NCBI GenBank assembly: GCA_949372645.1
Contig: CASIAP010000014.1
Coordinates: 1 to 42,490, forward strand
Length of the DNA stretch: 42,490 nucleotides
DNA from: Candidatus Poseidoniaceae archaeon
GTDB lineage: Archaea; Thermoplasmatota; Poseidoniia; Poseidoniales; Poseidoniaceae
Direction of reading: 5' to 3'
The notes below the pieces were generated by a model. The model ran no database searches and was not told the origin of the DNA. It saw only the letters and a list, made by a program, of their open reading frames with translations. Positions 18,390 to 26,825 of this stretch are shown piece by piece; positions within the stretch are counted from its first letter, which is position 1; every line of letters starts with the position of its first letter. The translations under genes were made by a program, and so were the position numbers.

Positions 18390-18962
18390 ATGCGTATCCG
18401 CAACATCATTGTATTACTTGTCGTGACCATCATGATGATCCCATTAACAGCTATGGGTGGTGAAGTTGTTGCCGGAAAAGATGTCTCTCCTTCTGAGGAA
18501 GAGGTCCCCTTTTCGATATCCAAACGTACTTCTCCTTCAGTCGATGGTGAAACATGGGCGCTCACCGTTGTAATGGATGATGACGTCTATGAAAACGGAA
18601 CCAGTTTTCAAATCACGACCCAAGTGTGTACGAACAACGGCGTGTGTGATCCTCCGGTCTTAATGGACGCCTCTATCGATAATAAAATCCATTCAGTTAC
18701 TGTAACGCCACCTTCAGACCACACCTATGTGAATTGGAGAGTCAAAGCAATTTACAGTGATGATTCCTACACGAACTATCCAAATGGTGATTGGTACAAA
18801 ACCTGGTCTTCATGTTATTTTCAACAAGATACAGGATGGGACGGTGTTGATTACAAGGATGGAGCATGTGATGTCGACTCAGATGATGCAATGCCTGGGT
18901 TCGGCTTTGCTTTAGCAACTACAAGCCTTGTGATGGCAACCGTACTCATTCGCCGTGATTGA
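18390..18962 (+). CDS. Small exported protein with PGF-CTERM-like sorting signal
   Basis: A 190-residue protein not recognised beyond its export signals. Residues ~1-22 form a signal peptide (RIRN, then a hydrophobic run). The central part is a beta-rich domain with several aromatic residues and four Cys (CTNNGVC near 70; SSCYF and GACD near 145 and 158), possibly two disulfides. The C-terminus is acidic (DVDSDD), then MPGFG, a hydrophobic helix and RRD. This tripartite tail matches the PGF-CTERM type processed by archaeosortase A with lipid attachment. Its stop overlaps the convergent gene by 17 bases. Function is unknown. Confidence 0.78.
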   Translation: MRIRNIIVLLVVTIMMIPLTAMGGEVVAGKDVSPSEEEVPFSISKRTSPSVDGETWALTVVMDDDVYENGTSFQITTQVCTNNGVCDPPVLMDASIDNKIHSVTVTPPSDHTYVNWRVKAIYSDDSYTNYPNGDWYKTWSSCYFQQDTGWDGVDYKDGACDVDSDDAMPGFGFALATTSLVMATVLIRRD

Positions 18963-19368
18963 GATATTCAACCATGCGTTCGACAAATCTTCGTTGTTCA
19001 ATGCCCCATTCTACCATCGTGACCTTACAAGAAGTTTTGGCCTTGGTTAAGTTCCCTTGAGCAAATCCTGCTTGTTGTAAATCACTTGCCACAAGTGGCA
19101 ACTTCTTTCCTTTGAAAGATATCAAACAACCGTTGTCTTCGATGGATGCTTTGCCGAAATGAAAAGTCATTGAAGTCTCCTTTTTGTTGAGGGTAAAGGC
19201 TACACTGCCGGCTTTAAGAAAACGCCGTAATGCTGCAAAAAGGGCTACCCCATCACCCTCAGAGGAAGACCCCCCATAGGCAGAAAGGAAATCTAACTCG
19301 GTCGAATTCTGTTCCATCAAATGGTCAAGATCACGGCTTTTTCGGGGGGAGTCGCTCATGCTGTTCAT
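18946..19368 (-). CDS. Hypothetical protein
   Basis: About 140 residues from the ATG at 19368; ATG 19359 is an alternative. The frame is open further upstream to 19635, but that part would overlap the MFS gene and looks non-coding. The first ~20 residues are charged (SPRKSRDLDHLMEQ). The rest alternates beta-like and helical segments (VAFTLNKKETSMTFHFG, ENGCLISFKGKKLPLVASDL) and ends in an amphipathic helix (RRFVERMVEYLNH). There is no signal peptide or membrane segment, so it is probably cytoplasmic. The family is not recognised. The convergent overlap with the upstream surface protein is 17 bases. Confidence 0.62.
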   Translation of the reverse strand: MNSMSDSPRKSRDLDHLMEQNSTELDFLSAYGGSSSEGDGVALFAALRRFLKAGSVAFTLNKKETSMTFHFGKASIEDNGCLISFKGKKLPLVASDLQQAGFAQGNLTKAKTSCKVTMVEWGIEQRRFVERMVEYLNHGE

Positions 19369-19488
19369 GTTCTGTAGCCTGCACTTGTTCTTGGATATGC
19401 CGCACCCTTGGTTGAAAAGATGAACGAAACGAGATGCAATCAAGGCATTTATCCATGGGATTGAAAAGCGCAAGCAAAAGCGAGGAAT

Positions 19489-21015
19489 ATGGAACATGAA
19501 ACAAATTACCCCGACAACAGATGGATGATTCTCGGTGTGATGAGTCTCAGCCTGGTCATTGTGATGTTGAATAACGTCACATTGAATGTTGCTCTCCCTG
19601 AACTTTCCAAGGACCTCAAGGCGAATAACAGTCAATTACAATGGATTATGGATTCCTATGCACTTGTTTTTGGAGGTACTTTGTTACTCATGGGCGCGCT
19701 TGGGGACAGGTTTGGGCGAAAAGGCGCACTACAGATTGGTTTAGTCATTGTCGCCTGTGCTTCAGTATGGACGGCATTGTATGCTCAAACTTCCAATCAA
19801 GTTATTTTTGCACGTGCCGTAATGGGCTTAGGTGCGGCACTTGTGATGCCTTCTACACTGTCGGTAGTGTTGGTCGTATTCCCTCCTGATGAACGTGGAA
19901 AAGCAATTGGTATTTGGGCGGCAATGGCTGGAATTGGAGCACCCATTGGTTTACTTGTTGGAGGATGGGCTGTCGAAAATTATGATTGGCAAATGGTTTT
20001 CTTGATCAACGCCCCTGTAATCGTTGCTGCCCTCATTTTGGGCGCCATACTCGTGCCTCGTTCCAAGGATGCAACTGGAAAACCACTCGATTGGATGGGA
20101 GCATTGCTTTCCGTCATTGCCCTGGCCTCCTTACTTTACGGCATCATTGAAGGCCCAAGCCTTGGATGGAGTGATCTCAATGTTCTCACCGCTTTCGTAA
20201 TCTTTTTCACTAGTGGTGTGGCATTTGTTCAATGGCAATTGAAGACTGAACACCCATTATTACCAATGGAGTTTTTCTCTCAACGGCAGTACAGCATCGG
20301 TTTGATGGCTATTGTGTTGGCCATGTTTGTGATGTTCTCGTTTATGTTCATGCAGATGCTGCACTTCCAGTTGGTTCGAGGTCTTTCACCTTTGGAAGCT
20401 GCTATTCGATTCTTCCCCTTACCGCTTGGTCTCATGCCGGCTGCAGCGAACAGTGACAAATTTGTAGCCAAATTTGGACGCAGAAAAGTCATCACGTTCG
20501 GTCTTTGTCTCGTCGCAGTTGGTATGATGCTGTTTGCATTGGTAGACAGAGGCACAGCATATGCACAAATCGCAGTGACGTTCGCCTTGCTTGGGCTCGG
20601 AATGGGGCTTACTATGGCTCCATCAACAACTGCGATTATGGAAGCAATTCCGCACAACAAAGCCGGTGTTGGAAGTGCAACTAATGATGCAAGCCGTGAA
20701 ATTGGCGGTGCATTAGGAATCGCAATAGGTGGCAGTATTCTCAACCAGATCTATCAGTCGGCATTAGTGATTCCTGAATCACTCATGTCCTTCAAAGACG
20801 TTGTGATGAATTCCTTCCCTTCAGCAATGCGTATCGGAGCTGAAGCTGAGAACCGAGCAGATGGAGCATTGCTCATCGCTTCAGCACAAGATGCGTTCGT
20901 CGAAGGCATGGTAGGTTCATGCTACATCACAGCCGCTGTAGCCATTCTTGCAGCGATCATCGTTTGGACAATGATGCCGGATGAACAGCCTCAAGAGACT
21001 TCATCTGAAGAGTGA
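19489..21015 (+). CDS. MFS drug/solute exporter, DHA2-like (14 TM)
   Basis: A 508-residue integral membrane transporter of the major facilitator superfamily. Motif A is ALGDRFGRKG, near residue 68. LQWIMDSYALVFG and VMGLGAALVMPSTLSVV are typical of the EmrB/QacA (DHA2) group of proton-coupled antiporters, and GIWAAMAGIGAPIGLLVGG corresponds to motif C. About 14 hydrophobic segments can be counted. The tail is short and acidic (PQETSSEE). Export of toxic compounds or of a metabolite is possible; the substrate cannot be told. There is no neighbouring periplasmic adaptor or TetR gene. The stop is two bases from the convergent FAS1 gene. Confidence 0.92.
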   Translation: MEHETNYPDNRWMILGVMSLSLVIVMLNNVTLNVALPELSKDLKANNSQLQWIMDSYALVFGGTLLLMGALGDRFGRKGALQIGLVIVACASVWTALYAQTSNQVIFARAVMGLGAALVMPSTLSVVLVVFPPDERGKAIGIWAAMAGIGAPIGLLVGGWAVENYDWQMVFLINAPVIVAALILGAILVPRSKDATGKPLDWMGALLSVIALASLLYGIIEGPSLGWSDLNVLTAFVIFFTSGVAFVQWQLKTEHPLLPMEFFSQRQYSIGLMAIVLAMFVMFSFMFMQMLHFQLVRGLSPLEAAIRFFPLPLGLMPAAANSDKFVAKFGRRKVITFGLCLVAVGMMLFALVDRGTAYAQIAVTFALLGLGMGLTMAPSTTAIMEAIPHNKAGVGSATNDASREIGGALGIAIGGSILNQIYQSALVIPESLMSFKDVVMNSFPSAMRIGAEAENRADGALLIASAQDAFVEGMVGSCYITAAVAILAAIIVWTMMPDEQPQETSSEE

Positions 21016-21017
21016 AT

Positions 21018-22973
21018 TCACTCATCACGGCGGGATGAAACAAATGCTGCTCCCGCAAGAGCGACTGTAGCCATCACACCGAGGAATCCAGGAACGGATT
21101 CTTCATCGGAGTCCATGTCGTTATCTGGAACTACAACAATTCCGCCGTCTCCTACGACGACCTTGCCGAACATTCCTGATGCCAGGTGAGGTTCACAGGC
21201 GTAATAGAAGGAAGTGCTGTCAACATCGAAGGTATGACGGAAATCAACCGTTGTAGCAGCAGCACCAGAGGTAATACCATCTGCAGCATAGGTTGTTGAT
21301 TCATCTCCATCTACTTCTCGAACATTGTGGGCCATTGATTCATCTTCCCATTGCCAGCACACTGTTTGGCCAACGGTAACGGTTAATTCTGATGGGCTGA
21401 ATTTGAGACCACTTGGAGCAATGGTAACGGTAACGTCACAATCTGGCAATACAGGCTCGACAACATCTGTTGGAGGCATCAAGACTGCATCGATCACGTG
21501 AATCACGCCGTTGCTGGCTGGGACATCTGCAAGGGTAACAGTTGCACCGTTGACGGTTACTGTTCCATTTGCAACAACAAAGGTGAGGTTGTCACCGTTG
21601 ACTGCTGCTGCAACCAATCCATCGGTAACATCTGCAGCATTGACTTGGCCTGAGACCACGTGGAACAGCAAAATGTCAGCCAATGCGGCAATTTGTGCAT
21701 CGGTTGTGAAGTCATCGAGGTTAATGCCTGCTGCGGTGAATGCTGCATCAGAAGGTGCGAACACGGTGAAGGGTCCATCGCCTTGGAGCGTAGCAACGAG
21801 ATTGGCTTTGGCCAATGCAGCAACGAGTGAAGTATGGATTCCAGTTGCGCCTGCTGTCATTGCGATGTCAACGGATGGAGTCCACATGTAGGATTCACAC
21901 ACTGCTTGACTCACGTTCGAGACTGCATGGGTGATGGAGTTGTAACAACCAGTAATCTCTTGCCCGTTCATCGAATAGTTTTCGACATACATGTAAGCAC
22001 CACAGGTGGCTTCATCAGCTCCAGCCACAATCATGTGGGTGTTGAGATTGTAGCAAATTTCTCCTGGTGGGCCTGCCGGAGGCATCAAGACTGCATCGAT
22101 GACATGGATGACACCATTGCTGGTGGCAACATCTGCGGATGTGACGTTTGCACCGTTTACAGTTACTGTTCCGTTTGAAACTGCAAAGGTGAGGTTGTCA
22201 CCGTTCTCTGCCGTTGCAACCAGTCCGTCGGTCACATCTGCTGCGTTCACTTGACCTGCAACCACGTGGTAGAGTAGAATATCTGTTAGTGTTGCAAGTC
22301 CTGCTTCAGTTGTGAGTTCAGAGAGATCAATTCCTGCTGCTGTGAAAGCTGCATCTGTTGGAGCAAACACTGTAAATGGACCAACACCTTGGAGCGTTTC
22401 GACCAAGCCTGCTTGGGAAAGTGCTGCAACAAGAGCGGTATGTACGCCTGTGCTGGTTGCGACTGTTGGAATGTCACTAAGTGGTTGTGGAGGCATCAAG
22501 ACCTTGTCAATAATGTGAATCACACCGTTACTGGATTGGACATCTGCGGTCGTGACGGTTGCGTCACCAATCATAACTGTTCCGTCAGTAGCGACGGTGA
22601 AAGTGGCATCACCATCGTTGGCCATGCCTACAGTCATTCCATCAGTAACATCGCTGGATGCGACTGCGCCAGAGTAAACGTGGTAAAGGAGGATGTCGCT
22701 GAGAGTAGCGTTCTCTTCAGCAGTGTCAAAATCTGCCAGATTGATGCCTGCTGCTGCAAACGCATCGTCGGTAGGAGCGAAGACTGTGAATGGGCCGGTG
22801 CCCTCTAATGTCGTCACTAAATCGGCATGTGCAAGAGCGGCGACCAATGAATCATGGACTCCAGTGGCTGCGGCATTCGTTGGAATATCATCGGTTTCAG
22901 CCGCAGTTGCGTTGAGCGGGAGAGTAGTCATGACGAGGCTGGCTAGTATGAGGGATGCTAAGATACGCTTCAT
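21018..22973 (-). CDS. Triple fasciclin (FAS1) plus cupredoxin surface protein, PGF-CTERM-like
   Basis: A 651-residue protein. A signal peptide (1-25) is followed by FAS1 domains at ~32-165, 170-300 and 370-498, each with FTVFAPTDxAF or FTVFAPSDAAF and a closing GVIHxID-VLMPP. Between FAS1-2 and FAS1-3 lies a Cys-bearing linker (~304-365) made of two related modules (CYN-xx-TH...C-xx-YM). A plastocyanin-like domain (~506-604) has candidate copper ligands His in MAHNV, then Cys, His and Met in YACEPHLASGMFG. The C-terminus has VPGF, a hydrophobic helix and SSRRDE, a PGF-CTERM-like signal. FAS1 domains mediate adhesion and the cupredoxin suggests electron transfer; their combined role is inferred. 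A TATA-like element lies 23-30 bases upstream. Confidence 0.92.
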   Translation of the reverse strand: MKRILASLILASLVMTTLPLNATAAETDDIPTNAAATGVHDSLVAALAHADLVTTLEGTGPFTVFAPTDDAFAAAGINLADFDTAEENATLSDILLYHVYSGAVASSDVTDGMTVGMANDGDATFTVATDGTVMIGDATVTTADVQSSNGVIHIIDKVLMPPQPLSDIPTVATSTGVHTALVAALSQAGLVETLQGVGPFTVFAPTDAAFTAAGIDLSELTTEAGLATLTDILLYHVVAGQVNAADVTDGLVATAENGDNLTFAVSNGTVTVNGANVTSADVATSNGVIHVIDAVLMPPAGPPGEICYNLNTHMIVAGADEATCGAYMYVENYSMNGQEITGCYNSITHAVSNVSQAVCESYMWTPSVDIAMTAGATGIHTSLVAALAKANLVATLQGDGPFTVFAPSDAAFTAAGINLDDFTTDAQIAALADILLFHVVSGQVNAADVTDGLVAAAVNGDNLTFVVANGTVTVNGATVTLADVPASNGVIHVIDAVLMPPTDVVEPVLPDCDVTVTIAPSGLKFSPSELTVTVGQTVCWQWEDESMAHNVREVDGDESTTYAADGITSGAAATTVDFRHTFDVDSTSFYYACEPHLASGMFGKVVVGDGGIVVVPDNDMDSDEESVPGFLGVMATVALAGAAFVSSRRDE

Positions 22974-22995
22974 GGAGGCATAGATTCTCAGCCCC

Positions 22996-23003
22996 TACTT
23001 AAA
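22996..23003 (-). promoter_or_regulatory. TATA-like element of the FAS1-cupredoxin gene
   Basis: The minus strand reads TTTAAGTA centred about 27 bases before the ATG at 22973, consistent with a leaderless or near-leaderless transcript. Confidence 0.45.
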
Positions 23004-23027
23004 GGGCTGTAAATTACGCTTGGACAA

Positions 23028-24305
23028 TCAAAACGGAGAACGATACTCATCCACGTCTTCAGCAATGCGAAGCAGTTGATTGTACTTGGCCACTCGGTCG
23101 CTTCGCGCTGGTGCACCGGTTTTGATTTGGCCGGCACGGGTTCCAACAGCAAGGTCAGCAATCGTTACGTCTTCAGTTTCTCCACTGCGATGCGAAATGA
23201 CATTATTGTATCCGTTTGAAGTTGCAAGGTCCATAGCTTCGAGTGTTTCGGTTACGGTTCCAACTTGATTCAATTTGACAAGCATGGCGTTAGCCGCACC
23301 AAGTTCAATTCCTTGCGCTAAGCGTTCAGACTGAGTGACAAACAAATCATCACCAACGGATTGTACGCGATGACCTTCTCGCTTGGTAAAGTTCGTCCAC
23401 CCTCGCCAGTCATCTTCCCCAAATCCATCTTCAATTGAGAGAATGGGATAGTCATCAAGCCAACCTGAATAGACATTGGCCAGTTCTTCACTCGACAGAA
23501 CTTTCCCATCCATGTGATATCCGTCCTCTTTGTGGAATTCTGTGGCTGCAACGTCCAAAGCAATACCCATTTCATCAACAGAGTATCCTGCACTTTCGAT
23601 CGCTCGAACCATGTACTTGAGCCCCTCTTCATTGGCAGGTAGGTTTGGAGCAAATCCTCCTTCATCTCCAACTCCCCCGAGCAGTCCATCTGTCCTGAGT
23701 TCTTTTTTGAGGGCATGGTAGGTCTCCACACCTGCTCGAAGTCCTTCTTCAAAGGTGTCAAAGCCATGTGGCATAACCATGAATTCTTGGACATCGACGT
23801 TGGTTGCAGCATGGGCACCCCCGTTGAGAATATTCAGCATTGGAACGGGCATTAATCCGCCAGCAACTCCGCCAATGTATTTCCAAAGTGGCAACTCATG
23901 AGAAGCTGCACCGGCATGTAGGCAGGCAAGAGATACTCCAAGCATGGCGTTTGCTCCAAGTTCTGCTTTGTTTGGAGTTCCATCCAATTCAATCATCAGT
24001 TCGTCGAGCATCCGTTGCTCATCGACCGGCATTCCAAGAAGAGCCTCTTCGATACGCTCGGTCACGTTATTGACTGCACGAGATACACCTTTTCCGAGAT
24101 ACTTCGTTGTATCTCCGTCCCTCATTTCGAGCGATTCATAGGCGCCTGTGGAGGCACCTGAAGGTACCGCTGCACGTCCGAGTAAATTTCCATCAACATA
24201 ACAATCGACTTCGACGGTTGGATTTCCGCGACTGTCGAGAATCATTCGAGCATCGAGACCGGTGATATGTCCTGACATTGACTTCCCCATTTCACCCCAA
24301 TCCAT
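23028..24305 (-). CDS. eno: Enolase (phosphopyruvate hydratase)
   Basis: A 425-residue Mg2+ enzyme interconverting 2-phosphoglycerate and phosphoenolpyruvate. It shows [15 protein letters not shown], the mobile loop [25 protein letters not shown], a GDEGGFAPN loop, [20 protein letters not shown], the catalytic-lysine strand [10 protein letters not shown] and SHRSGETED. All expected active-site blocks are present. The ATG at 24278 (MSGHITG) has GGGGA five bases upstream and matches the family start better; 24305 would add nine residues. It is divergent from the Lrp/AsnC gene. Confidence 0.96.
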   Translation of the reverse strand: MDWGEMGKSMSGHITGLDARMILDSRGNPTVEVDCYVDGNLLGRAAVPSGASTGAYESLEMRDGDTTKYLGKGVSRAVNNVTERIEEALLGMPVDEQRMLDELMIELDGTPNKAELGANAMLGVSLACLHAGAASHELPLWKYIGGVAGGLMPVPMLNILNGGAHAATNVDVQEFMVMPHGFDTFEEGLRAGVETYHALKKELRTDGLLGGVGDEGGFAPNLPANEEGLKYMVRAIESAGYSVDEMGIALDVAATEFHKEDGYHMDGKVLSSEELANVYSGWLDDYPILSIEDGFGEDDWRGWTNFTKREGHRVQSVGDDLFVTQSERLAQGIELGAANAMLVKLNQVGTVTETLEAMDLATSNGYNNVISHRSGETEDVTIADLAVGTRAGQIKTGAPARSDRVAKYNQLLRIAEDVDEYRSPF

Positions 24306-24350
24306 GGCGACCTTTGAATGAAACGGAGAAACATCTCAAAAAGATAGATG

Positions 24351-24360
24351 TAAATATTTA
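24351..24360 (-). promoter_or_regulatory. TATA element of eno
   Basis: The palindromic TAAATATTTA lies about 50 bases upstream of ATG 24305. Transcription would start near 24325 and leave a short leader. The whole 24306-24455 gap is the shared control region with the divergent Lrp/AsnC gene. Confidence 0.5.
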
Positions 24361-24430
24361 ACTCCGAATCTTCCACTTTCCGGTAGCATCACTCATGTGA
24401 AGGCCGTAAAAGGGCATGAAGATGGATTGA

Positions 24431-24437
24431 TATACTC
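24431..24437 (+). promoter_or_regulatory. TATA element of the Lrp/AsnC regulator gene
   Basis: TATACTC begins 25 bases before the ATG at 24456, which predicts a leaderless transcript. No Shine-Dalgarno sequence precedes the ATG. An Lrp-type protein could bind here to control itself and eno, which is untested. Confidence 0.6.
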
Positions 24438-24455
24438 TAAACCGTAGGCCTGTTC

Positions 24456-24878
24456 ATGCCTCGTGTTGCAGAAATCGATCGCGCTATTCTTGCTCAACTT
24501 CGAACCAATGGACGAATGTCCTATGTTGAACTGGCCAAAGAAGTCGGGGCATCAGAACGAACTGTTCGAACACATGTTCGAAAAATGGAAGAGGATGGAA
24601 CTATTCGTGGCTACACTGTCCGTGAAGGAGGGGTTGGATTAACCGCTCTTGTTCGTATCAAAGTATCACCTGGAGCTGAAATTGGTTCCTTTGCCTCTGA
24701 AGTAACTGGATGGGAGGGGATTGAAATTATTTACGAAGTTTCTGGAAGTGCTGATCTGGTCGCACTGGTCCACGTTGATGATACCATGTCTCTGCGAACA
24801 TTACTCGACAAAATGTGGCTTGCCGCTCCAAACGAAATTGCTTCAACAACAACAGAATTAGTTCTCGAACAATACTGA
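24456..24878 (+). CDS. Lrp/AsnC-family transcription regulator
   Basis: A 140-residue regulator. An N-terminal winged helix (IDRAILAQLRTNGRMSYVELA, then GASERTVRTHVRKMEEDG) is followed by a C-terminal RAM effector domain (ALVRIKVSPGAEIGSF, GIEIIYEVSGSADLVALVHVDD). Such proteins form dimers or octamers and respond to amino acids. The local neighbour enolase is divergent, so the shared promoter region is a candidate target. Its stop codon directly abuts the stop of the convergent zinc-ribbon gene. Confidence 0.93.
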   Translation: MPRVAEIDRAILAQLRTNGRMSYVELAKEVGASERTVRTHVRKMEEDGTIRGYTVREGGVGLTALVRIKVSPGAEIGSFASEVTGWEGIEIIYEVSGSADLVALVHVDDTMSLRTLLDKMWLAAPNEIASTTTELVLEQY

Positions 24879-25010
24879 TTATTCTTCTTCAGTCGGAGGA
24901 GTGGTTACTTCTTTCTTGACGCTTTCATCTGGAAGGCCGTAATCAATTCCGCAACTTCTGCAGACCATGTTCTTATCCCAATCACATTGGCGGCGACAAC
25001 CAGACATCAT
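24879..25010 (-). CDS. Tiny zinc-ribbon protein
   Basis: A 43-residue protein (42 if the second ATG at 25007 is used). Its first half holds GCRRQC and VCRSCG, that is Cys-x3-Cys, about ten residues, then Cys-x2-Cys, a plausible zinc-binding knuckle. The second half is acidic and disordered (TTPPTEEE). It begins seven bases after the redoxin stop on the same strand, so it is probably translated from the same mRNA. Similar small zinc-ribbon proteins are common in archaea, but this one cannot be assigned a role. A longer frame starting at 25106 would overlap the redoxin and is less likely. Confidence 0.6.
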   Translation of the reverse strand: MMSGCRRQCDWDKNMVCRSCGIDYGLPDESVKKEVTTPPTEEE

Positions 25011-25017
25011 CTCACAC

Positions 25018-25557
25018 TCACATCTTCCACTTGACAGAGCAACCAATCGAGTCGGTGACCGATATTTCTGGAGCAGTTCCGGCCAACATAGCTTGTACTG
25101 CATCATCTAATTCAGTCATTTGAACTCGCGTAGGGTCTTGTGGAGAGTCATCCATTCGCCCTTTGTATACCAATTTGAGTTCGTTATCGAAAAGGAAAAA
25201 CTCTGGTGTTCTTTTGGCATCATACGCATGGGCAACATCTTGGGTTGCATCGTGCAGGTATGGGTACGACATGCCCTCGGCTCTGTGTTGCATATGTTCA
25301 AACGAGTCATTTGGATAGGTAGTGGGGTCGTTTGAATTAATTCCAACAAAACCAATATCAAGGCCATTGACTTTACCTGCCATCGCTTCTAGACGTGAGA
25401 TACTGCCGATTACATAGGGGCAATGGTTACACTCAAAGACGATAATCAAGCCATTCCCTCGACGAGAGGTATCAAGAGTCATCATGGAATGCCCTTGAGA
25501 TTCATTCGAATTTTGAAGTTCAAATGCTGGGGCTGTGTCTCCGATATGTAGGGTCAT
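25018..25557 (-). CDS. Thioredoxin-fold redoxin (AhpC/TSA-like)
   Basis: About 179 residues. The ATG at 25557 (MTLHIGDTAPAF) fits the family N-terminus; the frame is open to 25611 but the extra residues look unlike the family. The thioredoxin-fold core contains the active-site block FECNHCPYV, then GFVGINSNDPTTYPNDSFEHM, and the cis-proline strand RTPEFFLFD. It ends in GCSVKWK, typical of this ResA/AhpC-like group found near oxidative-stress genes. It probably reduces disulfides or peroxides in the cytoplasm, as no signal peptide is seen. A TATA-like ATATATTC near 25618-25625 would imply a leader of about 40 bases. The zinc-ribbon gene follows. Confidence 0.88.
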   Translation of the reverse strand: MTLHIGDTAPAFELQNSNESQGHSMMTLDTSRRGNGLIIVFECNHCPYVIGSISRLEAMAGKVNGLDIGFVGINSNDPTTYPNDSFEHMQHRAEGMSYPYLHDATQDVAHAYDAKRTPEFFLFDNELKLVYKGRMDDSPQDPTRVQMTELDDAVQAMLAGTAPEISVTDSIGCSVKWKM

Positions 25558-25808
25558 AGAATCGTTGAGAGAGCCGTGATTCAAAACTCTTCGCTTGAAA
25601 GAATAATACAATTTGATTGAATATATGTTCGGTTCAACAGCTATGTTTGAAAAAACTCATGTGTTGACATTGAACACTGTAGTGTAGTACGGCCTGTGTG
25701 CCAAGGCATTTTTGGTGTCATTAAACATGCAATGACAAAAGAAGTATGAATCGAAGTGGTATCGGGCGAGAGTTCATGACTCTGCACCCAATGGTTGGTT
25801 CGAACATC
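25558..25808. other. Longest intergenic region (divergent redoxin / pantoate kinase)
   Basis: About 250 bases between two divergent starts. On the minus side ATATATTC (25618-25625) resembles a TATA element for the redoxin. On the plus side TTAAACAT at 25721 lies 25 bases before an in-frame ATG at 25746, which would lengthen the pantoate kinase by 21 residues. No RNA gene or repeat is visible. Confidence 0.4.
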
Positions 25809-26825
25809 ATGGTAGTCGAACGATGTGGAGGGCATATAACGCTCTTATTTTCAATTTGGAAGGAATCCCATCTTGCACGTTTACAGGGCAGCCGCGGTGC
25901 TGGGATAAATCTGGCTGCGGGGGTGGAAGTATCGGTTGAATACCTTGCCACTAATCAACCTGAACAAGAGGCAAAATTGTCTTCAGGTTCTCAGTTGGAT
26001 ACGCCGGCAGGACCAACAAAAGATGGAGATATACAGATTGAAATCTTTGGAATGGATGGAATGAAGATGCTTGATTCTGAAAAGATCTATATCGACCTTG
26101 TAGAAGAGTTGAGAATTTCTCGTTTACTTAAGCGTGAAGATTCCTATCGTATTCGAGTAGAATTGGAATTACCTACAAGCCAGGGTTTTGGAATGTCGGC
26201 CGCCGGACTCGTGGCGGTTGCTCGAGCATTTCAAGCGCTCACCAGAAAGGGTACAGAGCAACAATATTTGCGTCTTGCTCACCGAATTGAACGGATGCAT
26301 GGTTCTGGCCTTGGAGATGTCCTTGGGATCTCTGCCAAAGGGGTAGAATTACGACTTGAGCCAGGTGCACCTGGTTCTGGAGGGAAAGTTGTTAGTTTTT
26401 CTACCAATCAACCAATTCTCGTCGTTTGGCAACCCGAAGAGAGTCGGCACACCTCAAAATATATTGATGATGTCAAATGGCAACGCTCAATTTCTAAAGC
26501 TGGAGAACGTTCAGTGTCTCGTTTACGTTTAAAGGAATGGTCGTTTGAACGGTGGTCGGACCTAATGCTTGAATCAAGAAACTTTGCTGATGCTTCCGGA
26601 TTACTGGATGAGGAAGCTCGTAAAAAGTTACTCTCAAGGGTTCAAAAAGAAATCTTACGCCTCGACTTTCAAGCTCGAGTGAATGTTCGATTATGCATGC
26701 TCGGCGTTTCCGTTGTAATACTGCCTAGGAGGTTAGATAGTCCACTTCTCACGAATGAATTGAAAACTATCGCTGATGCGTTTCGAACGATGGGCCTTGG
26801 AGTTCGAGATACAAGAATACAATGA
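25809..26825 (+). CDS. Pantoate kinase-like GHMP kinase (CoA biosynthesis)
   Basis: About 338 residues from ATG 25809; 25746 is an upstream option. Archaeal pantoate kinase phosphorylates pantoate to 4-phosphopantoate before condensation with beta-alanine, replacing bacterial PanC/CoaA. Matching features are GGHITLLFSI at the N-terminus, QGSRGAGINLAAGV, the GHMP P-loop-like QGFGMSAAGLVA, the HRIERMHGSGLGDVLG block with the GLGDV signature, and RLEPGAPG. The usual N-terminal PGHIT is GGHIT here. No phosphopantothenate synthetase gene is adjacent. It is convergent and directly abuts the TPD nuclease gene. Confidence 0.78.
   Translation: MVVERCGGHITLLFSIWKESHLARLQGSRGAGINLAAGVEVSVEYLATNQPEQEAKLSSGSQLDTPAGPTKDGDIQIEIFGMDGMKMLDSEKIYIDLVEELRISRLLKREDSYRIRVELELPTSQGFGMSAAGLVAVARAFQALTRKGTEQQYLRLAHRIERMHGSGLGDVLGISAKGVELRLEPGAPGSGGKVVSFSTNQPILVVWQPEESRHTSKYIDDVKWQRSISKAGERSVSRLRLKEWSFERWSDLMLESRNFADASGLLDEEARKKLLSRVQKEILRLDFQARVNVRLCMLGVSVVILPRRLDSPLLTNELKTIADAFRTMGLGVRDTRIQ

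Noticed and set aside
19369-19635. N-terminal extension of the 18946-19368 protein
   Set aside because: It would overlap the divergent MFS gene, and its residues (His/Cys-rich, irregular) look unlike coding sequence.
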